Below, in pieces: positions 52,888-62,438 of a DNA stretch of 64,000 nucleotides; positions within the stretch are counted from its first letter, which is position 1, and each line of letters opens with the position of its first letter. A program made the translations under genes and the position numbers. The stretch is from the NCBI GenBank assembly GCA_002271215.1, contig CP018628.1, forward strand, positions 3,906,001-3,970,000, read 5' to 3'. The notes under the pieces are model-generated. The model was not told the origin of the DNA. It worked only from the letters and a program-made list of their open reading frames with translations, and did no database searches. The DNA is from Lelliottia jeotgali. GTDB lineage: Bacteria; Pseudomonadota; Gammaproteobacteria; Enterobacterales; Enterobacteriaceae.

Positions 52888-53301
52888 CCAGTGAAGCTTC
52901 TTACCAAAACCCAGCGTGTTGTCGGTAAATTTCAGCTCATCGAGGCGAATTTCCCAGACCGGTGCTGACATGGCGAGAGCCACCGGGAAGCGGCGCGTGT
53001 AGCACTTGCGCATTGCGTCGCTCTCTTCTCCTTCCAGACGACGAATCTCGCCTTTAAATTGTACGCCACGGATCAGCGCGACATTTTTCGGCTGACCGTT
53101 GACCGTCCCCGCAACTGGCGCTTGTGGGCCTGACATCTGTGCGTGGCGGGTTTTGTCTTCACTTAACAGGTAAAAAGCGACACGATCGGGGTCGTAGTAA
53201 TAAAAGGCATTTGCGCACCACAGTTCGCCCTCATGATGGACGCACCAGGTGACGACATGCTGCTTTGCCAGCCAGCGGCTAATGGCGGCCAGAGTTTCCA
53301 T
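52867..53301 (-). CDS. yhbP: UPF0306 flavin-type split-barrel protein YhbP
   Basis: Small protein of 144 residues (UPF0306) with a pyridoxamine-phosphate-oxidase-like split-barrel fold. Function unknown. The segments [18 protein letters not shown] and [16 protein letters not shown] are conserved. It converges with yhbO with a 21-bp overlap. Confidence 0.93.
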   Translation of the reverse strand: METLAAISRWLAKQHVVTWCVHHEGELWCANAFYYYDPDRVAFYLLSEDKTRHAQMSGPQAPVAGTVNGQPKNVALIRGVQFKGEIRRLEGEESDAMRKCYTRRFPVALAMSAPVWEIRLDELKFTDNTLGFGKKLHWLRSEQA

Positions 53302-53357
53302 TTTTGCGCTCTCTCATGCTATCGTGCGTTCACCTTAACATACTGAATCTGCGAACT

Positions 53358-53657
53358 GTGTGCTGGTTTCTCTATCTTGTACGAACGCGCAATAATGCGC
53401 TTTATACCGGAATTACCACCGACGTGGCGCGGCGTTTTCTTGAACATCAAACGGGGAAAGGCGCTAAAGCACTGCGGGGGAAAGGTGAGCTGACGCTGGC
53501 CTTTTCGGCACCCGTGGGCGAGCGCTCGCTGGCGCTAAAGATGGAGTACCGCATTAAGCAACTGACGAAGCGCCAGAAAGAGCGCCTCGTCGCCGGGGAT
53601 GGCTCGTTTGAGGCCCTACGCGAGAGCCTGCAAACAGCGCCGATTAAAAGCGATTAA
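53358..53657 (+). CDS. yhbQ: GIY-YIG nuclease-domain protein YhbQ
   Basis: Single-domain GIY-YIG (UPF0213) protein of about 99 residues; DNase activity is reported for the E. coli protein. Visible are [20 protein letters not shown], containing the YL...YTGIT core, [14 protein letters not shown], and [15 protein letters not shown]. The best start is GTG 53358 (VCWFLYLV), aligned with E. coli MTPWFLYLI. The ribosome site is weak, and the frame is open 18 codons upstream. It converges with yhbS, overlapping by 14 bp. Confidence 0.93.
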   Translation: MCWFLYLVRTRNNALYTGITTDVARRFLEHQTGKGAKALRGKGELTLAFSAPVGERSLALKMEYRIKQLTKRQKERLVAGDGSFEALRESLQTAPIKSD

Positions 53658-54147
53658 AGTGGTCGTGATATTCAACCAGACCGCTGACACCGTTCAGGGC
53701 GTCATCCGCCAGAGGATGCACCTGGAAGGCGGTTTCGGTGCCCGGCCAGCGGCAGTGCAGATCGTAAGGCGCGGCAGGCTTAAAACCAAAGCGACCGTAA
53801 AATTCCGGCTCGCCCAGCGTCACCACCGCTGCATAGCCAAATTCATTCAGAGAATCCAGCCCTTCATACACCAGTTGGCGCGCCAGTCCCTGACCGCGAT
53901 AGTTTTCATCGACAGCCAGCGGTGCCATTCCCACCCACTGTAGATCCTCGCCCTGGATCGTGACCGGACTAAACGCCACGTACCCGACGACCTGGCCTTC
54001 ATCGTCCGTTGCCACCAGACCGAGCGTTACCAGCCCGTCTTCGCGCAGGTCATGGACCAATCTTGCTTCGCCGTCCTCCGGGAAAGAGCGGCGTAATAAT
54101 GCATCGATACCAGGGGCATCAATCCCAATTTCAACTCGAATCAGCAT
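53644..54147 (-). CDS. yhbS: GNAT-family acetyltransferase YhbS
   Basis: GCN5-related N-acetyltransferase of 167 residues, substrate not certain. The acetyl-CoA loop region reads [20 protein letters not shown] (R-G-Q-G-L-A). Overlaps the ubiT end by 7 bases, so the two are probably one transcript. Confidence 0.94.
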   Translation of the reverse strand: MLIRVEIGIDAPGIDALLRRSFPEDGEARLVHDLREDGLVTLGLVATDDEGQVVGYVAFSPVTIQGEDLQWVGMAPLAVDENYRGQGLARQLVYEGLDSLNEFGYAAVVTLGEPEFYGRFGFKPAAPYDLHCRWPGTETAFQVHPLADDALNGVSGLVEYHDHFNRF

Positions 54148-54665
54148 GGCTCACCTACTGAAGTGTGTTTACTTTCAGGCGGGTTTTTCAGGCCAGCCTC
54201 AACGAAATCGGCCATTTGCATCAACACCGTGCGCAGCGGCTTCGGCATCTGATCCAGCTCAATGGCATCCATTAAATTTTTGACGTACAGACCCAGTTCA
54301 GTATCGCCTTCAATCACCAGACGGCGCTGGAAAAAGAGGGTGTCCGGGTCCTGTTTACGGGCGGCGATCATCAGCAGATCGCTGGCATTCGCGCTGAAAC
54401 TGACGTCCGCCGGAGCGGAATCACTGACCAGCAGCTTGCCGTTCTCTACGGAGGTAAACCAGCGCAGTCCAATGTCACGCACGTCGATACTCAGCCAGCG
54501 ACCTTCCAGAAACTCCAGCTCGCCCTCTTCAAGCGCCTGGCGGAACTGCCAGCTTAGCACTTGCTGCAGGACCTGACGTTTAAGGGCGAACGGTGTCAGT
54601 TTTACCGGCACGCTCAGCATTGAAGGACCAAATTGTACGAGGCGTGAACGCAGTTTTTCCAGCAC
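54141..54665 (-). CDS. ubiT: oxygen-independent ubiquinone biosynthesis accessory factor UbiT
   Basis: SCP2-domain lipid-binding protein of 174 residues, needed with UbiU and UbiV for ubiquinone synthesis without oxygen. The SCP2 domain covers about residues 40-145 (motifs ADVSFSANASDLLMIAA, KQDPDTLFFQRRLVIEGDTE). It overlaps yhbS. Divergent from ubiUV across 220 bp, an arrangement shared with E. coli. Confidence 0.95.
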   Translation of the reverse strand: MLEKLRSRLVQFGPSMLSVPVKLTPFALKRQVLQQVLSWQFRQALEEGELEFLEGRWLSIDVRDIGLRWFTSVENGKLLVSDSAPADVSFSANASDLLMIAARKQDPDTLFFQRRLVIEGDTELGLYVKNLMDAIELDQMPKPLRTVLMQMADFVEAGLKNPPESKHTSVGEPC

Positions 54666-54885
54666 GAGCTTTACTCCCTGATGTCGATAATCCTGTTATT
54701 TTGCCATATCCGGCGGCCATCGTAGCGGCGTAAATCAACAAACCGTATTGTGCCGTCATTGATTATTGGTGTCATCAATACGCCATTAACTGCCTTAAAT
54801 CAAAAATTGTCGCGTGGAGGTTAATTAAACTCCCCGTTCGTTAACAATTTTGCGCCCTCTGGGGCAGCCAACGTCAGGATAAATT
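54666..54885. promoter_or_regulatory. ubiT/ubiU divergent control region
   Basis: A 220-bp gap. In E. coli ubiUV is raised by Fnr in the absence of oxygen. FNR half-sites (TTGAT near 54757 and ATCAA near 54773 and 54798) are visible, but no complete TTGAT-N4-ATCAA box, so no site is assigned. Confidence 0.4.
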
Positions 54886-55881
54886 ATGGAGCTGCTCTGT
54901 CCAGCCGGAAACCTTCCGGCACTTAAAGCGGCCATCGAAAATGGCGCCGACGCGGTTTACATCGGGCTGAAAGATGACACCAATGCCCGCCATTTTGCGG
55001 GTCTTAACTTCACGGAGAAAAAGCTCCAGGAAGCGGTCAACTTCGTTCATCAGCACCGCCGCAAGTTGCATATCGCCATCAATACCTTTGCGCATCCCGA
55101 TGGCTATGCACGCTGGCAGCGTGCGGTGGATATGGCGGCACAGCTCGGGGCGGACGCGTTGATTCTCGCCGACCTCGCTATGCTGGAGTATGCCGCAGAA
55201 CGCTATCCACATATTGAGCGCCATGTCTCTGTTCAGGCTTCGGCAACGAATGAAGAGGCCGTGCGTTTTTATCACCGCCACTTCGACGTCGCTCGCGTGG
55301 TGCTGCCGCGCGTGCTGTCTATTCATCAGGTTAAGCAACTGGCGCGGGTCTCGCCAGTTCCGCTGGAAGTTTTTGCGTTCGGCAGTCTGTGCATCATGGC
55401 GGAAGGCCGTTGCTATCTGTCGTCTTACCTCACCGGTGAATCGCCAAACACCGTAGGCGCGTGCTCCCCTGCCCGCTTTGTGCGCTGGCAGCAGACACCT
55501 CAAGGCCTGGAATCGCGCCTGAACGACGTGCTGATCGACCGGTATCAGGACGGGGAAAACGCCGGTTATCCGACGCTGTGTAAAGGCCGCTATCTGGTCG
55601 ACGGCGAGCGTTATCATGCCCTGGAAGAACCGACCAGCCTGAATACGCTTGAGTTGCTACCGGAACTGCTGGCGGCGAATATTGCCTCGGTGAAAATCGA
55701 AGGCCGCCAGCGCAGCCCGGCGTACGTGAGCCAGGTCGCTAAAGTCTGGCGTCAGGCAATCGACCGCTGCATGGCCGATCCGCAGAACTACGCCGCACAA
55801 CCTGCCTGGATGGAGACCCTCGGGGCGATGTCTGAAGGCACGCAAACCACGCTTGGCGCGTATCACCGTAAATGGCAGTGA
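54886..55881 (+). CDS. ubiU: oxygen-independent ubiquinone hydroxylation factor UbiU
   Basis: Peptidase-U32-family iron-sulfur protein of 331 residues that forms a complex with UbiV for anaerobic ubiquinone hydroxylation (prephenate as oxygen donor). The four 4Fe-4S ligands are present: Cys169, Cys176, Cys193 and Cys232 (FGSLC, GRCYLSS, GACSPAR, PTLCKGR). N-terminus MELLCPAGNLPALKAAIENG. ubiV starts 8 bp downstream. Confidence 0.97.
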   Translation: MELLCPAGNLPALKAAIENGADAVYIGLKDDTNARHFAGLNFTEKKLQEAVNFVHQHRRKLHIAINTFAHPDGYARWQRAVDMAAQLGADALILADLAMLEYAAERYPHIERHVSVQASATNEEAVRFYHRHFDVARVVLPRVLSIHQVKQLARVSPVPLEVFAFGSLCIMAEGRCYLSSYLTGESPNTVGACSPARFVRWQQTPQGLESRLNDVLIDRYQDGENAGYPTLCKGRYLVDGERYHALEEPTSLNTLELLPELLAANIASVKIEGRQRSPAYVSQVAKVWRQAIDRCMADPQNYAAQPAWMETLGAMSEGTQTTLGAYHRKWQ

Positions 55882-55888
55882 GATAATC

Positions 55889-56767
55889 ATGAAATATTCA
55901 TTAGGACCGGTGCTCTATTACTGGTCAAAAGAGACGCTGGAAGATTTTTACCAGCAGGCGGCGAGCAGTAGCGCCGATACGATTTATCTCGGTGAGTCCG
56001 TGTGCAGCAAGCGTCGTGCGACCAAAGTGGGCGACTGGCTGGATATGGCGAAAAACCTCGCAGGTAGCGGCAAGCAGGTGGTGCTGTCGACGCTGGCGCT
56101 GGTACAAGCTTCATCTGAGCTGGGCGAAATTAAGCGCTACGTAGAGAACGGCGATTTTCTGCTGGAAGCGAGCGATCTTGGCGTGGTGAATATGTGCGCC
56201 GAACGTAAGCTGCCGTTTGTCGCCGGACATGCGCTCAACTGCTATAACGCAGTGACGCTGCGCCTGCTGCTTAAACAGGGGATGACGCGCTGGTGTATGC
56301 CGGTGGAACTGTCCCGCGACTGGCTGGTCAACCTGCTGACTCAGTGTGAAGAGCTAGGCATCCGCGATCAGTTCGAAGTGGAAGTCCTGAGCTACGGGCA
56401 TTTGCCGCTGGCCTACTCCGCGCGCTGCTTTACCGCCCGCTCGGAAGATCGCCCGAAAGACGAGTGCGAAACCTGCTGCATCAAGTATCCGAACGGCCGC
56501 AATATGCTGTCGCAGGAGAACCAGCAGGTGTTTGTGCTGAACGGCATTCAAACCATGAGCGGTTATGTTTATAACCTCGGTAACGAACTGACGTCGATGC
56601 ACGGCGTGGTGGATATGGTGCGTCTGTCACCGCTGGATACTGATGTCTTTGCGATGCTGGATGCGTTTCGCGCCAACGAAAATGGCGCTGCACCACTGCC
56701 GCTGAAGGCGCACAGTGACTGTAACGGTTACTGGAAACGTGTGGCGGGGCTGGAGTTGCAGGCCTAA
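55889..56767 (+). CDS. ubiV: oxygen-independent ubiquinone hydroxylation factor UbiV
   Basis: Peptidase-U32-family iron-sulfur partner of UbiU, 292 residues. Cluster ligands Cys39, Cys180, Cys193 and Cys197 are present (GESVCSKRR, SARCFTARSEDRPKDECETC). The start ATG 55889 (MKYSLGPVLYYW) matches E. coli; the open frame reaches into ubiU but is not used. In an operon with ubiU. Confidence 0.97.
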   Translation: MKYSLGPVLYYWSKETLEDFYQQAASSSADTIYLGESVCSKRRATKVGDWLDMAKNLAGSGKQVVLSTLALVQASSELGEIKRYVENGDFLLEASDLGVVNMCAERKLPFVAGHALNCYNAVTLRLLLKQGMTRWCMPVELSRDWLVNLLTQCEELGIRDQFEVEVLSYGHLPLAYSARCFTARSEDRPKDECETCCIKYPNGRNMLSQENQQVFVLNGIQTMSGYVYNLGNELTSMHGVVDMVRLSPLDTDVFAMLDAFRANENGAAPLPLKAHSDCNGYWKRVAGLELQA

Positions 56768-56846
56768 AAAAAGCTCACTTTGTTAACAACGGTTATTAAA
56801 TTTTAATGCACTATTAAAAGATATGCCGTCGACAAAGTGAGCTGTT

Positions 56847-57854
56847 ATGACTGATAAATCCATTCCATTTTCGGTGCTCGATCTGGCGCCGATCCCAGAA
56901 GGCTCCTCTGCACGAGAAGCCTTTTCTCACTCTCTGGATCTCGCACGTCTCGCTGAACAGCGCGGCTATCATCGCTACTGGCTGGCGGAACATCACAACA
57001 TGGTGGGCATCGCCAGCGCAGCGACCTCTGTGCTGATTGGCTATCTGGCCGCGAATACCACCACCCTGCATCTCGGCTCGGGCGGCGTGATGCTGCCGAA
57101 CCACTCCCCGCTGGTGATTGCCGAGCAGTTCGGCACGCTGAATACGCTCTACCCTGGCCGTATTGATTTGGGGCTTGGGCGTGCGCCGGGCAGCGATCAG
57201 CCAACAATGCGTGCGCTGCGCCGTCATATGAGCGGTGATATTGATAACTTCCCGCGCGATGTGGCGGAGCTGGTGGATTGGTTCGATGCCCGCGATCCAA
57301 ATCCGCAGGTGCGTCCGGTCCCCGGTTATGGCGAAAAGATCCCGGTGTGGTTGTTAGGTTCAAGCCTCTACAGTGCACAGCTGGCGGCACAGCTCGGCCT
57401 GCCGTTTGCGTTCGCCTCCCACTTTGCCCCGGATATGCTGCATCAGGCGCTGCATCTCTATCGCACGAATTTCAAACCGTCAGAAAGACTGGAGAAACCG
57501 CACGCGATGGTGTGTATCAATATCATCGCCGCCGACAGCAACCGCGATGCGGAATTTCTGTTTACCTCAATGCAGCAGGCCTTCGCCAAACTGCGCCGTG
57601 GAGAAAGCGGGCAACTGCCGCCGCCGGTGGAAAATATGCATCAGCTGTGGTCAGCATCGGAACAGTACGGCGTGCAGCAGGCACTGAGCATGTCTCTGGT
57701 GGGCGATAAAGCGAAAGTACGTCACGGGCTGGAGTCGGTGCTGCGCGAGACGCAGGCGGATGAGATTATGGTTAACGGGCAGATTTTCGATCACCAGGCG
57801 CGTTTGCATTCGTTTGATTTAGCGATGCAGGTGAAAGAGGAGTTGTTGGGGTAG
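56847..57854 (+). CDS. yhbW: luciferase-like monooxygenase YhbW
   Basis: Flavin-dependent luciferase-like monooxygenase of 335 residues, substrate unknown. TIM-barrel motifs [28 protein letters not shown] and [20 protein letters not shown], and the [14 protein letters not shown] loop, are typical. It has its own start 79 bp after ubiV. Followed by a palindromic repeat and a REP unit before mtr. Confidence 0.95.
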   Translation: MTDKSIPFSVLDLAPIPEGSSAREAFSHSLDLARLAEQRGYHRYWLAEHHNMVGIASAATSVLIGYLAANTTTLHLGSGGVMLPNHSPLVIAEQFGTLNTLYPGRIDLGLGRAPGSDQPTMRALRRHMSGDIDNFPRDVAELVDWFDARDPNPQVRPVPGYGEKIPVWLLGSSLYSAQLAAQLGLPFAFASHFAPDMLHQALHLYRTNFKPSERLEKPHAMVCINIIAADSNRDAEFLFTSMQQAFAKLRRGESGQLPPPVENMHQLWSASEQYGVQQALSMSLVGDKAKVRHGLESVLRETQADEIMVNGQIFDHQARLHSFDLAMQVKEELLG

Positions 57855-57865
57855 TGCTGTTTGTT

Positions 57866-57937
57866 GCCCTCACCCCGGCCCTCTCCCACAGGGAGAGGGA
57901 GAAGAACGTAGGCCCGGTAAGCGTAGCGCCACCGGGC
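57866..57937. repeat. palindromic repeat plus REP unit between yhbW and mtr
   Basis: Palindrome with core CCTCTCCCACAGGGAGAGG (57866-57904, preceded by CCCTCACCCCGG), then a REP unit (GTAGGCCCGGTAAGCGTAGC and CACCGGGCG, 57908-57937). Same pairing as at 5308 and 36238, but without the AAAACGGCAACC terminator. Confidence 0.8.
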
Positions 57938-57944
57938 GTTTTGT

Positions 57945-59189
57945 TTACTGATATACCGGCAATAAATCAAAGCTCGAAAGTACATGCACCAGCGCGTTGC
58001 CAACACCGAACACCAGAATCAGTGCAATCATCGGCTTGCCGCCCCAGACGCGGAATTTTGGGCTGCCGAAGCGTTTACGTGATTTACGCGCCAGCAGCGC
58101 CGGAACAATCGCCGCCCAGATGGTCGCAGCTAATCCCGCATACCCGATGGCATACAGAAAACCGTTCGGCCACAGCAGGCCACCAACAATTGGCGGCAGG
58201 AAGGTCAGCAGCGCGGTTTTCAGACGGCCCATTGCGGAATCATCGAAACCAAACAGATCCGCCAGATAGTCGAACAGGCCCAGCGTCACGCCGAGGAATG
58301 AACTCGCCACCGCAAAGTTCGAGAACACCACCAACAGCAGATCCAGACTGCGGCTGTTCAGCACGCCACTCAGCGCCTGTACCAGCACATCAATGTTCCC
58401 GCCCTTCTGAGCAATACCGATAAATTCAGGACGTGGGATGTTGCCCATCGTCCCCAGCAGCCAAATCACATACAGCCCCAGTGCCAGCAGCGTACCGTAA
58501 ACCAGACAGCGAATAATCGTGCGCGGATCTTTGCCGTAGTACTTCATCAGGCTTGGAACGTTGCCGTGATAGCCAAACGACGCCAGGCAGAACGGTAGCG
58601 TCATCAGCAGGTACGGGGAGTACGACGCGTGGCTCTCGGCGACGTTAAACAACGTTTGTGGCGTGACGTGCCCAAGCAAGCTGCCGAAGGTCAGGAAAAA
58701 CGTGATGACCTTTGCGCCAAGAACGATAGCTGTCATGCGGCTCACCGCTTTGGTGCTCATCCAGACGATAAACGCTACCGCCAGCGCGAAAACTAATCCG
58801 GCCATACGCGCCGGGACGTTCAGCGACATTTCAGAAAACGTATGGTGCAGTATCGAGCCGCTCGCCGAGATGTAGGCGTAGGTCAGGATGTAGAGCACAA
58901 AAGCAATGGAGATGCCGTTCACCAGGTTCCAGCTTTTGCCCAGCAGATCTTTAGTGATGGTGTCGAAGCTCGACCCGATACGGTAGTTCAGGTTCGCTTC
59001 GAGGATCATCAGCCCGGAATGCAGCATACAGAACCAGGTAAACACTAGCGCAGCCAGCGACCAGAAGAACCACGCACCGGACATGACCACCGGCAGGGAA
59101 AACATCCCTGCACCGATTATCGTCCCGCCGATAATCACCACGCCGCCGAGCAGCGAAGGTGAAGTTTGTGTGGTGGTTAGTGTCGCCAT
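57945..59189 (-). CDS. mtr: tryptophan-specific permease
   Basis: High-affinity L-tryptophan importer of the inner membrane, HAAAP family, 414 residues and 11 predicted membrane segments. N-terminal [20 protein letters not shown] and [21 protein letters not shown] are typical of the aromatic branch. The start ATG 59189 (MATLTTTQ) matches E. coli; eight codons upstream in frame are not used. Controlled by TrpR and TyrR in E. coli; a TrpR operator is visible upstream. Confidence 0.97.
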   Translation of the reverse strand: MATLTTTQTSPSLLGGVVIIGGTIIGAGMFSLPVVMSGAWFFWSLAALVFTWFCMLHSGLMILEANLNYRIGSSFDTITKDLLGKSWNLVNGISIAFVLYILTYAYISASGSILHHTFSEMSLNVPARMAGLVFALAVAFIVWMSTKAVSRMTAIVLGAKVITFFLTFGSLLGHVTPQTLFNVAESHASYSPYLLMTLPFCLASFGYHGNVPSLMKYYGKDPRTIIRCLVYGTLLALGLYVIWLLGTMGNIPRPEFIGIAQKGGNIDVLVQALSGVLNSRSLDLLLVVFSNFAVASSFLGVTLGLFDYLADLFGFDDSAMGRLKTALLTFLPPIVGGLLWPNGFLYAIGYAGLAATIWAAIVPALLARKSRKRFGSPKFRVWGGKPMIALILVFGVGNALVHVLSSFDLLPVYQ

Positions 59190-59241
59190 ACAGCCGTTTC
59201 TCCAGTTAAACATTTTGCTACTGCATTTTAATGTGTCGCAC

Positions 59242-59262
59242 TGTACCAGTACGATAGTACAA
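59242..59262 (-). promoter_or_regulatory. TrpR operator of mtr
   Basis: The near-palindrome TGTACCAGTACGATAGTACA matches the TrpR operator of E. coli mtr (GTACT...AGTAC core), lying about 55-75 bp before the mtr start codon. It directly abuts the deaD terminator. Confidence 0.8.
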
Positions 59263-59267
59263 ATGGA

Positions 59268-59297
59268 ATAAAAAAAACCCCGATAATAATATCGGGG
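59268..59297 (-). terminator. deaD terminator
   Basis: Minus-strand hairpin CCCCGATA-TTAT-TATCGGGG followed by eight T. Lies between deaD and the mtr promoter. Confidence 0.9.
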
Positions 59298-59332
59298 CTG
59301 TAATGATTACTTTACGCTATCAGGCGTGGCAA

Positions 59333-61261
59333 TTACGCGTCACGACGACGGGAAGTGCCTTCTTCACGACGTGGGCCGCGATTTTCGCGACGCTCACCGC
59401 TGAAACGGCCTGCACCAGCAGGTGCTGCGCCATCACGACGAGGAGGACGGCTGCCTTCACGACGCTCACCACCACCGAAACGACGTTCGCCAGCTGGACG
59501 ATCGCCTTCACGACGAGGACCACGGTCAGGACGCGGCTGGGCATCACCCATCAGCTGCATGTTCATCGGTTTGTTCAGGATGCGAGTGCGAGTAAAGTGC
59601 TGCAGAACTTCGCCCGGCATACCTTTTGGCAGTTCGATCGTAGAGTGAGTACCGAACAGCTTGATGTTACCGATGTAACGGCTGCTGATATCGCCTTCGT
59701 TAGCAATAGCGCCAACGATATGACGAACTTCAACACCATCATCACGGCCAACTTCAATGCGGTACAGTTCCATATCGCCAGCGTCACGACGCTCACGACG
59801 TGGACGGTCTTCGCCACTACGCTCTGGACGGTCACCACGTGGGCCACGGTCATTGCGATCGTTGCGGTCATTACCACGACGTTCGAAACGCTCATCACGC
59901 TCACGGAATTCACGCTTAGGACGCATCGGTGCATCAGGTGGCACGATAAGAGCACGTTCGCCCTGTGCCATTTTCAGCAGCGCTGCAGCCAGAGTTTCGA
60001 TGTCCAGCTCTTCGCCTTCCGCAGTCGGCTGGATTTGCGCCAGCAGAGCACGGTACTGATCCAGATCGCTGCTTTCCAGCTGCTGCTGTACTTTCGCGGC
60101 GAATTTTTCCAGACGGCGTTTGCCCAGCAGGTCTGCGTTTGGCAGGTCTGCTTCTGGAATGGTCAGCTTCATAGTGCGTTCAATGTTACGCAGCAGACGA
60201 CGCTCGCGGTTCTCAACGAACAGCAGGGCACGGCCAGCACGACCCGCACGACCGGTACGACCGATACGGTGAACGTAAGACTCGGAATCCATTGGGATGT
60301 CATAGTTCACAACCAGGCTGATACGTTCTACGTCCAGACCACGTGCTGCCACGTCGGTTGCAATCAGGATATCCAGACGACCGTCTTTCAGACGCTCCAG
60401 AGTCTGCTCACGCAGGGACTGGTTCATGTCGCCATTCAGTGCAGCGCTGTTATAGCCGCTACGTTCCAGAGCTTCAGCCACTTCCAGGGTCGCATTTTTG
60501 GTACGAACGAAGATGATCGCCGCATCAAAATCTTCTGCTTCCAGGAAACGCACCAGCGCTTCGTTTTTACGCATTCCATGTACAGACCAGAAAGTCTGGC
60601 TGATGTCCGGGCGAGTGGTAACGCTGGACTGGATACGCACTTCCTGCGGATCCTTCATGAAACGACGGGTAATACGACGGATCGCTTCTGGCATAGTTGC
60701 AGAGAACAGAGCGGTCTGATGACCTTCTGGAATCTGAGCCATAATGGTTTCTACGTCTTCGATGAAGCCCATGCGCAGCATTTCGTCAGCTTCATCCAGA
60801 ACCAGACCGCTCAGTTTAGAGAGATCCAGCGTACCGCGTTTCAGGTGATCCAGCAGACGGCCAGGTGTACCGACAACAATCTGTGGACCCTGACGCAGGG
60901 CGCGTAACTGCACGTCATAACGCTGGCCGCCGTAAAGGGCAACCACGTTCACGCCGCGCATGTGTTTAGAGAATTCAGTCATCGCTTCCGCAACCTGAAC
61001 AGCCAGTTCACGGGTCGGAGCGAGCACGAGGATCTGCGGTGCACGCAGTTCCGGATCAATGTTGTGCAGCAGTGGCAGCGAGAACGCTGCGGTTTTACCG
61101 CTACCAGTCTGGGCCATGCCCAGCACGTCACGACCAGAGAGCAGATGCGGGATGCATTCAGCCTGGATCGGAGATGGTTTTTCGTAACCCAGATCGTTAA
61201 GGGCTTCAAGGATAGTGGCCTTCAGGCCCAGATCTGCAAAAGTGGTTTCGAATTCAGCCAT
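59333..61261 (-). CDS. deaD: DEAD-box RNA helicase, cold-shock
   Basis: ATP-dependent RNA helicase (CsdA) for 50S assembly and mRNA decay in the cold, 642 residues (E. coli 629). Helicase motifs: Q motif near 30, AQTGSGKT (50-57), [18 protein letters not shown] and [13 protein letters not shown]. The C-terminal RNA-binding domain (about 485-560) is followed by an Arg/Gly/Glu-rich tail, slightly longer than in E. coli. The start ATG 61261 (MAEFETTF) overlaps the end of yrbN, suggesting coupled translation. The in-frame upstream ATG at 61327 is not used. Confidence 0.97.
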   Translation of the reverse strand: MAEFETTFADLGLKATILEALNDLGYEKPSPIQAECIPHLLSGRDVLGMAQTGSGKTAAFSLPLLHNIDPELRAPQILVLAPTRELAVQVAEAMTEFSKHMRGVNVVALYGGQRYDVQLRALRQGPQIVVGTPGRLLDHLKRGTLDLSKLSGLVLDEADEMLRMGFIEDVETIMAQIPEGHQTALFSATMPEAIRRITRRFMKDPQEVRIQSSVTTRPDISQTFWSVHGMRKNEALVRFLEAEDFDAAIIFVRTKNATLEVAEALERSGYNSAALNGDMNQSLREQTLERLKDGRLDILIATDVAARGLDVERISLVVNYDIPMDSESYVHRIGRTGRAGRAGRALLFVENRERRLLRNIERTMKLTIPEADLPNADLLGKRRLEKFAAKVQQQLESSDLDQYRALLAQIQPTAEGEELDIETLAAALLKMAQGERALIVPPDAPMRPKREFRERDERFERRGNDRNDRNDRGPRGDRPERSGEDRPRRERRDAGDMELYRIEVGRDDGVEVRHIVGAIANEGDISSRYIGNIKLFGTHSTIELPKGMPGEVLQHFTRTRILNKPMNMQLMGDAQPRPDRGPRREGDRPAGERRFGGGERREGSRPPRRDGAAPAGAGRFSGERRENRGPRREEGTSRRRDA

Positions 61262-61334
61262 GTAGTACAAGTGCCTCGATATTAATGGCGGCCAGTCTAC
61301 ATAACTCGTCGTGAAAATGATTAGCAATTTTCAT
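61254..61334 (-). CDS. yrbN: small leader protein YrbN
   Basis: A 26-codon reading frame starting ATG at 61334; its product begins [11 protein letters not shown] and ends EALVLHG, apparently the same as E. coli YrbN. Its TGA (61256-61254) overlaps the first codons of deaD (ATG 61261) by eight bases, in a different frame. Translational coupling to deaD is therefore likely. No ribosome site stronger than the flanking A/T-rich sequence is obvious. Confidence 0.88.
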   Translation of the reverse strand: MKIANHFHDELCRLAAINIEALVLHG

Positions 61335-61445
61335 TGAAAAGTGTGAACCGGCTCAAAGTAGGTGTATTGACGAACAACAACGCCCTCACCCGTTAAGATG
61401 ATGGCAATCAAGAAAAATGATTACGGGCTGATGTGGTGTCGTCAG

Positions 61446-62330
61446 CTATTGCTGGTCCGATTCTGCCAGGTCGTCTTGCTCCTGGCCCAAGAGCGATAAT
61501 TCCAACAATGCATAACGGTGCTCAACGAAGTTGTGTACGTTGTTAGCGACCGCTAATTTGAACAGTGCCGTAGCGCTGTCCTTATCCCCCAGACTTAGGT
61601 AGTACTTACCTAAATAGAAGTTGGTTTCACTGAGATGCTCAGCGAGCGAGGTGTTATCCGTTGCGTCCGCCTTGAGCCTATCCATCAGCGTTGCTTCGCT
61701 AATGTTGCCCAGGTAGAACTCGACAATGTTCCATCCCCATTGTTCCTTGTCCGATTTCTCGAAACGTTGCTTTAACGTCTCTTTCGCCTGCTTTTCATCG
61801 AGCTTCTGCTCGACAATGTAAAGCCACAGGACGCGGAAAGGATCATTAGGATCGTCATGATAAAACGCCAGCAGATCATCTTGCGCTAACTTATCACGAC
61901 CGCCGTAATACAATGCGATACCGCGATTCAAGTGCGCGTAGTTGTAAGTTGGATCAAGCTCAAGTACAGAATCAAACGCTTCATAGGCAGCATCAAAATT
62001 GCCTGCCTGCGTTAAATATATGCCTAAGTAATTGAATACTTCAGGCATATCAGGTCGGATTGCCAACGCTTGTGAAAAATCATTTCGCGCTAGTGCCCTC
62101 AGACCGAGACTATCATACAACACTCCGCGCTCATATAAAAGCTGTGCGCGTTCATCATCGGTTAAAGCCCGACTGGCAAGAATTTGTTCCATGCGTGCCA
62201 GAATCACTTCCTGCTGCAAAGTCGGTTGCAATGGCACTGCGAGGACTTCGCTCTTACGCCAGGCAGAGTTGCTGCATCCTGCCAGCGTTAAAGCTGTCGC
62301 AACGAAACACCAGCGCAAAAAAGGCTTCAT
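61446..62330 (-). CDS. nlpI: lipoprotein NlpI (TPR)
   Basis: Outer-membrane lipoprotein of 294 residues. It acts as adaptor for the protease Prc in degradation of peptidoglycan hydrolases such as MepS. Lipobox LTLAGC gives Cys19. Several TPR repeats follow (for example [20 protein letters not shown] and [20 protein letters not shown]). Between pnp (108 bp upstream) and yrbN-deaD. Confidence 0.97.
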   Translation of the reverse strand: MKPFLRWCFVATALTLAGCSNSAWRKSEVLAVPLQPTLQQEVILARMEQILASRALTDDERAQLLYERGVLYDSLGLRALARNDFSQALAIRPDMPEVFNYLGIYLTQAGNFDAAYEAFDSVLELDPTYNYAHLNRGIALYYGGRDKLAQDDLLAFYHDDPNDPFRVLWLYIVEQKLDEKQAKETLKQRFEKSDKEQWGWNIVEFYLGNISEATLMDRLKADATDNTSLAEHLSETNFYLGKYYLSLGDKDSATALFKLAVANNVHNFVEHRYALLELSLLGQEQDDLAESDQQ

Positions 62331-62404
62331 TTCCCACTCCCGAAGACAACTATTGGATGAACGTCCTGTCCCCCGGCTGCTAACAAGGCGTCCTGCCTGA
62401 TAAT

Positions 62405-62430
62405 ACGCCCTCCGCCAGAGCGGAGGGCAA
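62405..62430 (-). terminator. hairpin between pnp and nlpI
   Basis: Hairpin with arms GCCCTCCGC and GCGGAGGGC (62407-62428) right after the pnp stop. There is no T run, so it may be a transcript-stabilising or attenuating structure, not a full terminator. Confidence 0.55.
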
Positions 62431-62438
62431 ATGCAACC

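Noticed and set aside
54757..54802. FNR box upstream of ubiU
   Set aside because: TTGAT and ATCAA words are present, but not with the four-base spacing of a real FNR site, so I list only a control region.
59303..60907. Open frame of 534 codons on the plus strand opposite deaD
   Set aside because: It is Thr/Phe-rich low complexity, antisense to the well-conserved deaD, with no family resemblance. It arises from the codon bias of the helicase gene.
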